Below, piece after piece: positions 14,336 to 14,742 of a DNA stretch of 14,742 nucleotides. Below the pieces are notes generated by a model. The model ran no database searches and had not been told where the DNA came from. It worked only from the letters and a program-made list of their open reading frames with translations. The position numbers were made by a program, and so were the translations under genes. This DNA is from Azonexus sp. (GTDB lineage: Bacteria > Pseudomonadota > Gammaproteobacteria > Burkholderiales > Rhodocyclaceae): the NCBI GenBank assembly GCA_031285115.1, contig JAITWU010000046.1:1-14742 (forward strand). The letters run 5' to 3'. Numbering within the stretch: position 1 is the stretch's first letter; every line of letters starts with the position of its first letter.

Positions 14336-14710
14336 ATGTTAACCGAACGCCGCCGCTTCCCCCGCTTTCCTTTTCACGCCGTCGCCACCCTCGAAATCGG
14401 GGCAGCGCGGCATCCCGCCACCCTCATCGACATCTCCCTGGGCGGCGCTTTGATCAGGCCGACGCAACCGATCAGCAGCACGACTGCTGCGGTTTGTTGC
14501 CTCGAATTAGCCAATGGCAACACCCGGGTCTGCCGTATCGCGTCAGCCCGTATCGCCAGCCCGCGCCAAGACCTCATTGGCATCGCCTTTGCCAGCCTCG
14601 ATGGCGATACTCAGCATTTTCTGGCGACGCTCGTCGAGATGAATCTGGGCGTCAAAACACTGCTCGAACGCGATTTCCCGGCCATGCTGGACGGGACGCA
14701 TGGCCGTTAG
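14336..14710 (+). CDS. PilZ-domain protein, probable c-di-GMP receptor
   Basis: A 124-residue single-domain PilZ protein. It has both binding elements of the family: the N-terminal arginine motif in ERRRFPRFPF (residues 4-13) and the D-x-S-x-x-G box as DISLGGALI (32-40). It therefore probably binds cyclic di-GMP, a second messenger that controls motility and adhesion. The remaining part (about 45-105) is the beta-barrel with a C-terminal helix. The ATG is preceded by AT-rich sequence without a clear ribosome site. It is divergent from fpr and its stop overlaps the end of a convergent minus-strand frame. The downstream target is unknown. Confidence 0.85.
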   Translation: MLTERRRFPRFPFHAVATLEIGAARHPATLIDISLGGALIRPTQPISSTTAAVCCLELANGNTRVCRIASARIASPRQDLIGIAFASLDGDTQHFLATLVEMNLGVKTLLERDFPAMLDGTHGR

Positions 14711-14742
14711 CCGACCGCTGCCATCAGTTTTTCAGGTGATTT
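14707..14742 (-). CDS. possible C-terminal end of a convergent gene (runs off the window)
   Basis: On the minus strand the frame reads KSPEKLMAAVG and stops with TAA at 14709-14707, overlapping the PilZ stop codon by two bases. Eleven codons are too few to identify a family. It is listed because tail-to-tail overlap is common and nothing else explains the end of the window; it may be chance. Confidence 0.25.
   Translation of the reverse strand, partial: KSPEKLMAAVG

Noticed and set aside
14137..14337. A 66-codon minus-strand frame whose stop overlaps the fpr start (ATGA)
   Set aside because: The overlap is suggestive of coupling, but there is no ribosome site, the frame covers the likely fpr promoter and the AT-rich pilZ leader, and the product is unrecognisable.

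Overview
The window looks like chromosomal core sequence from a betaproteobacterium, most likely of the Rhodocyclales (Dechloromonas/Azonexus type). This rests on gene content and order (rplM-rpsI, a DUF6776 protein, a bactofilin and erpA; ffs-dnaX-ybaB-recR; petABC-sspAB), on the betaproteobacterial-type PVWY Qo motif in cytochrome b, and on GC-rich codon use. No insertion sequence, prophage, CRISPR array, tRNA or rRNA was seen. The genus is an inference, not a measurement.

Layout. Bases 1-35 (minus) are the first codons of a probable OsmC-family gene. Bases 36-535 hold no protein gene. They contain an AT-rich regulatory stretch, a perfect palindrome, a candidate promoter and a candidate small RNA (about 316-426) that ends in a perfect intrinsic terminator, followed by the rplM promoter. 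Next come rplM-rpsI with a terminator, a DUF6776 membrane coiled-coil protein overlapping closely with a bactofilin gene, then erpA. The SRP 4.5S RNA gene lies just upstream of dnaX-ybaB(ebfC)-recR. The cytochrome bc1 operon petABC follows with its own promoter, then sspA-sspB, ybiB and a predicted Na+/H+ antiporter. The last part has two minus-strand genes, a degenerate receiver/GGDEF protein and a ferredoxin-NADP reductase, then a divergent plus-strand PilZ gene and the probable tail of a convergent gene.

How it fits together. Most of the window is growth machinery: translation (L13, S9), membrane targeting (4.5S RNA), DNA replication and repair (DnaX, YbaB, RecR), Fe-S delivery (ErpA) and respiration (bc1 complex). 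The rplM and ffs promoters share a TAGAAT -10 hexamer followed by a GC-rich discriminator, as expected for growth-rate or stringent control. SspA/SspB link the region to stress transcription and ClpXP delivery.

The most interesting element is the unannotated RNA candidate at 316-426. It folds into three successive stems. The middle stem presents a CUCCUCCUUU loop that mimics the anti-Shine-Dalgarno tail of 16S rRNA, and a second CUCCUCC copy lies ten bases upstream. It resembles the C-rich anti-SD small RNAs of other proteobacteria. The second point of interest is the 398-residue regulator at 12037-13233: its receiver domain lacks the phospho-acceptor Asp, its GGDEF signature is lost, and it carries a cysteine-rich C-terminal tail.
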